A DNA stretch of 8,325 nucleotides from Bacillota bacterium (GTDB taxonomy: Bacteria > Bacillota > Negativicutes > Veillonellales > Negativicoccaceae): NCBI GenBank assembly GCA_023418435.1, contig JAEZZT010000048.1:1-8325 (forward strand). Direction: 5' to 3'. The notes under the pieces were generated by a model, which saw only the letters and a program-made list of their open reading frames with translations, did no database searches and was not told where the DNA came from. The translations under genes and the position numbers were made by a program. Positions within the stretch are counted from its first letter, which is position 1. Every line of letters begins with the position of its first letter. Of this stretch, positions 5,658-8,325 are shown in pieces.

Positions 5658-7865
5658 ATGGAAGATTTTTATCGTGGTTTAAATGACAAACAAGCGGAAG
5701 CGGTGCGTACCGTCGAAGGTCCGTTGTTGATTTTGGCAGGTGCCGGATCCGGCAAGACGAAAGCACTGACTTGTCGCATTGCTCATATGCTGAATGAGGG
5801 GATATCGCCGTACTCGATTCTGGCGATTACTTTTACCAATAAGGCGGCCAAAGAGATGAAGGAGCGAGTGGCCGGCCTGGTAGGGCCGATTGCGGAGAAA
5901 ATGTGGATCAGTACATTTCACTCGTTCGGTGCTCGCTTTTTAAGAAGAGAAATTGATATATATGCTCCCTATACTTCTCAGTTCACCATCTATGATGCGC
6001 AGGATGCCCAACAGGTCGTCAAAAATATCATCAGAGAGTTGAATTTGGATGACAAGAGATTTCCGGCGCAGAATATACAGGCCAGAATTTCCGGAGCCAA
6101 AAACAGTCTGCAAACGGCCAAAGAATATGCAGAATCCATCGATTTTACCGATGTGTATGCTCGCCAAGTCGCCGAGGTTTACACCCGCTATGAAAAAATC
6201 CTGAAAGACAATAATGCGTTGGATTTTGATGACTTGCTCTTGGTGCCGGTGCTGATTTTGCAGAGTTATCCGGATCTTCGCCGCAAGTACCAGGAGAGAT
6301 TTCGCTACATTATGATTGATGAATACCAGGATACCAATCATGCACAATATTTGTTGACGAAGTACTTGGTCGGTCAAGATCAGAATCTCTGTGTCGTCGG
6401 CGATGTGGATCAGAGTATTTATTCCTGGCGAGGCGCCGATATCCAAAATATCATCGATTTCCAAGCCGATTACCCGCAGGCGAAGATTTTGAAATTGGAG
6501 CAGAACTATCGTTCCACCAAAAATATTTTGGAAGCGGCCAATCAAGTCATTTTAAATAATATGAACCGTCCGGGGAAAAATTTGTGGACGGAAGAAGAAC
6601 ATGGTGACAAGATTTATTGCTATGAGGCGTTTACGGAATTGGACGAGGCCAAATTCATTGCCGACGAGATTGCCGAGTTGCAAAACAAGGGCATGAATGC
6701 CGGCGATACGGCGATTCTGTATCGTACCAATGCCCAGTCACGGGCCATCGAAGAAGCGTTGATCCGCGCTGGCATCGCGTATACGATGGTGGGCGGAACT
6801 CGTTTCTATGATCGTCGGGAAATCAAAGATTTGCTGGCGTATTTGCGCGTATTGCAAAATCCTCGCGACAATGTCAGTTTGCTGCGTATCATCAATGTCC
6901 CCAAGCGTGGAATCGGAGCGACCACCGTTACTCGTTTGGAGAATTTGGCAACGGAGCATCAAATGTCCATTTTTGAGGTCTTGATGACGAGCGAAGTGCT
7001 GGCTGAATTGTCCGGTACGGCCAAACAAAGGTTGGCGGATTTTGCCATGTTGATGATGGAAATAATGACCGAGATGAATCAGCTCACGATTGCCCAGTTG
7101 CTGGAGCTTGTTCTGGAAAAAACGGAAATGTTGGACATGTTGCGCCGGGAATCGGATCCCAAGGCGGAAAGTCGAATCGAGAATATCGGTGAATTGATTT
7201 CGGTGGCCAAGAATTTTGCCGATGAAAATCCCGACGGCAATTTGCAGGATTTTCTGGAACAAGTCGCCTTGGTCAATGATGTAGATCAATACGAAAATGA
7301 GGAACAGAAAGTTACTTTGATGACGTTGCATAGTGCGAAAGGATTGGAGTTTCCGGTGGTCTTTCTCGCCGGGATGGATGAGGGGCTGTTCCCGCATGCC
7401 CGCGCCTTTTTGGATGCGAATGAAATGGAAGAGGAACGACGTCTTTGCTATGTGGGAATTACGCGTGCGGAACGGATTTTGTACCTGACTCATGCCAAGA
7501 CACGGACGGTGTTCGGCAAGACCAATCCCTACATGCCGAGTCGCTTTATTGCGGAGATTCCGGACGAATTGTGCGAGATGAAAAAGAGTCGCCGTCAAGT
7601 GGATTGGCAAGCGGAGGATCGCCGTCACCGAGAAAGTAGAAATGCAGTGGGACAATCCTTCCTGCGGACAAAAACGAGGCCGCAAGCCAATTCGCAAGCG
7701 GCTTACGATTGGCAAGTGGGAGATCTTGCCAAGCATGCGAAATGGGGCGTCGGCAAAGTCTTGGAAGTACGCGGCGAAGGGGAAAAGATGCAATTGAAAC
7801 TGGAGTTTCCCACGCAAGGTGTACGTTTGGTCATGGTCAAGTTTGCCCCATTGACGAAGGAGTAG
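5658..7865 (+). CDS. pcrA: ATP-dependent DNA helicase PcrA
   Basis: An essential-type 3'-to-5' helicase of Firmicutes used in repair, in removal of RecA filaments and in resolving conflicts with transcription. I choose ATG 5658 (735 residues) because GGAG at 5649-5652 fits it and MEDFYRGLNDKQAEAV matches the normal PcrA N-terminus; a TTG at 5634 would add 8 unusual residues and overlap the upstream stop. Motifs, counted from 5658: Walker A AGAGSGKT (27-34), Ia ITFTNKAAKEMKERV, II DEYQDTN (from 221), III GDVDQSIYSWRG (248-259), IV LEQNYRST (from 280), the 2B block NVPKRGIG (from 413), V MTLHSAKGLEFPVVFLAG and VI EEERRLCYVGITRA. The last 50 residues (WQVGDLAKHAKWGVGKVLEV onward) are the Tudor-like RNA-polymerase-binding module. 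ligA starts 3 bases after its stop, the usual Firmicute pairing. Confidence 0.96.
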   Translation: MEDFYRGLNDKQAEAVRTVEGPLLILAGAGSGKTKALTCRIAHMLNEGISPYSILAITFTNKAAKEMKERVAGLVGPIAEKMWISTFHSFGARFLRREIDIYAPYTSQFTIYDAQDAQQVVKNIIRELNLDDKRFPAQNIQARISGAKNSLQTAKEYAESIDFTDVYARQVAEVYTRYEKILKDNNALDFDDLLLVPVLILQSYPDLRRKYQERFRYIMIDEYQDTNHAQYLLTKYLVGQDQNLCVVGDVDQSIYSWRGADIQNIIDFQADYPQAKILKLEQNYRSTKNILEAANQVILNNMNRPGKNLWTEEEHGDKIYCYEAFTELDEAKFIADEIAELQNKGMNAGDTAILYRTNAQSRAIEEALIRAGIAYTMVGGTRFYDRREIKDLLAYLRVLQNPRDNVSLLRIINVPKRGIGATTVTRLENLATEHQMSIFEVLMTSEVLAELSGTAKQRLADFAMLMMEIMTEMNQLTIAQLLELVLEKTEMLDMLRRESDPKAESRIENIGELISVAKNFADENPDGNLQDFLEQVALVNDVDQYENEEQKVTLMTLHSAKGLEFPVVFLAGMDEGLFPHARAFLDANEMEEERRLCYVGITRAERILYLTHAKTRTVFGKTNPYMPSRFIAEIPDELCEMKKSRRQVDWQAEDRRHRESRNAVGQSFLRTKTRPQANSQAAYDWQVGDLAKHAKWGVGKVLEVRGEGEKMQLKLEFPTQGVRLVMVKFAPLTKE

Positions 7866-8325
<460 letters not shown>

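Overview
The window looks like a chromosomal segment from a diderm Firmicute, most likely a Negativicute of the Veillonellaceae/Dialister type. This is inferred from an RND-type efflux pump (which needs an outer membrane) lying beside a Firmicute-style block of manganese pyrophosphatase, PcrA helicase and NAD-dependent DNA ligase. Everything that can be oriented reads on the + strand. No taxonomic search was possible.

Layout. (1) Bases 2-268 are the C-terminal end of an RND inner-membrane transporter, closed by a hairpin terminator at 278-315. (2) Bases 316-2160 are an AT-rich accessory island. It holds decayed reading frames that look like ends of large secreted toxins (457-708, 770-916, 1733-1921), three small acidic intact ORFs (913-1104, 1121-1411, 1471-1713) and a broken copy of the first small ORF (1922-2116). 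It ends in a strong terminator (2128-2159). A stretch of about 265 bp occurs twice (798-1065 and 1812-2074). The arrangement resembles the orphan toxin-tail/immunity arrays found downstream of contact-dependent or polymorphic toxin genes. That reading is inference, because no family was identified by search. (3) Bases 2160-2345 hold a hairpin and a good vegetative promoter. (4) Bases 2346-8325 are a housekeeping run: ppaC, a divergent PcrA/UvrD-like helicase, a canonical pcrA and the start of ligA, spaced tightly and probably partly cotranscribed.

How the genes work together. PpaC removes pyrophosphate made by nucleic-acid synthesis and by NAD-dependent ligase pathways. The two superfamily 1 helicases and the ligase belong to DNA repair and replication, and pcrA-ligA adjacency is common in Firmicutes. 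The ppaC-helicase junction carries an intrinsic terminator but no room for a new promoter, so the helicase/ligase genes probably depend on read-through or on an unseen internal promoter.

Most notable points: the ligA reading frame encodes K-I-V-G where the nucleotidyltransferase motif KxDG is expected (Asp to Val at residue 119); two full-length PcrA-type helicases lie in tandem, the first with a remodelled 2B region; and the island contains a duplicated, tail-swapped small gene family beside toxin-end debris.
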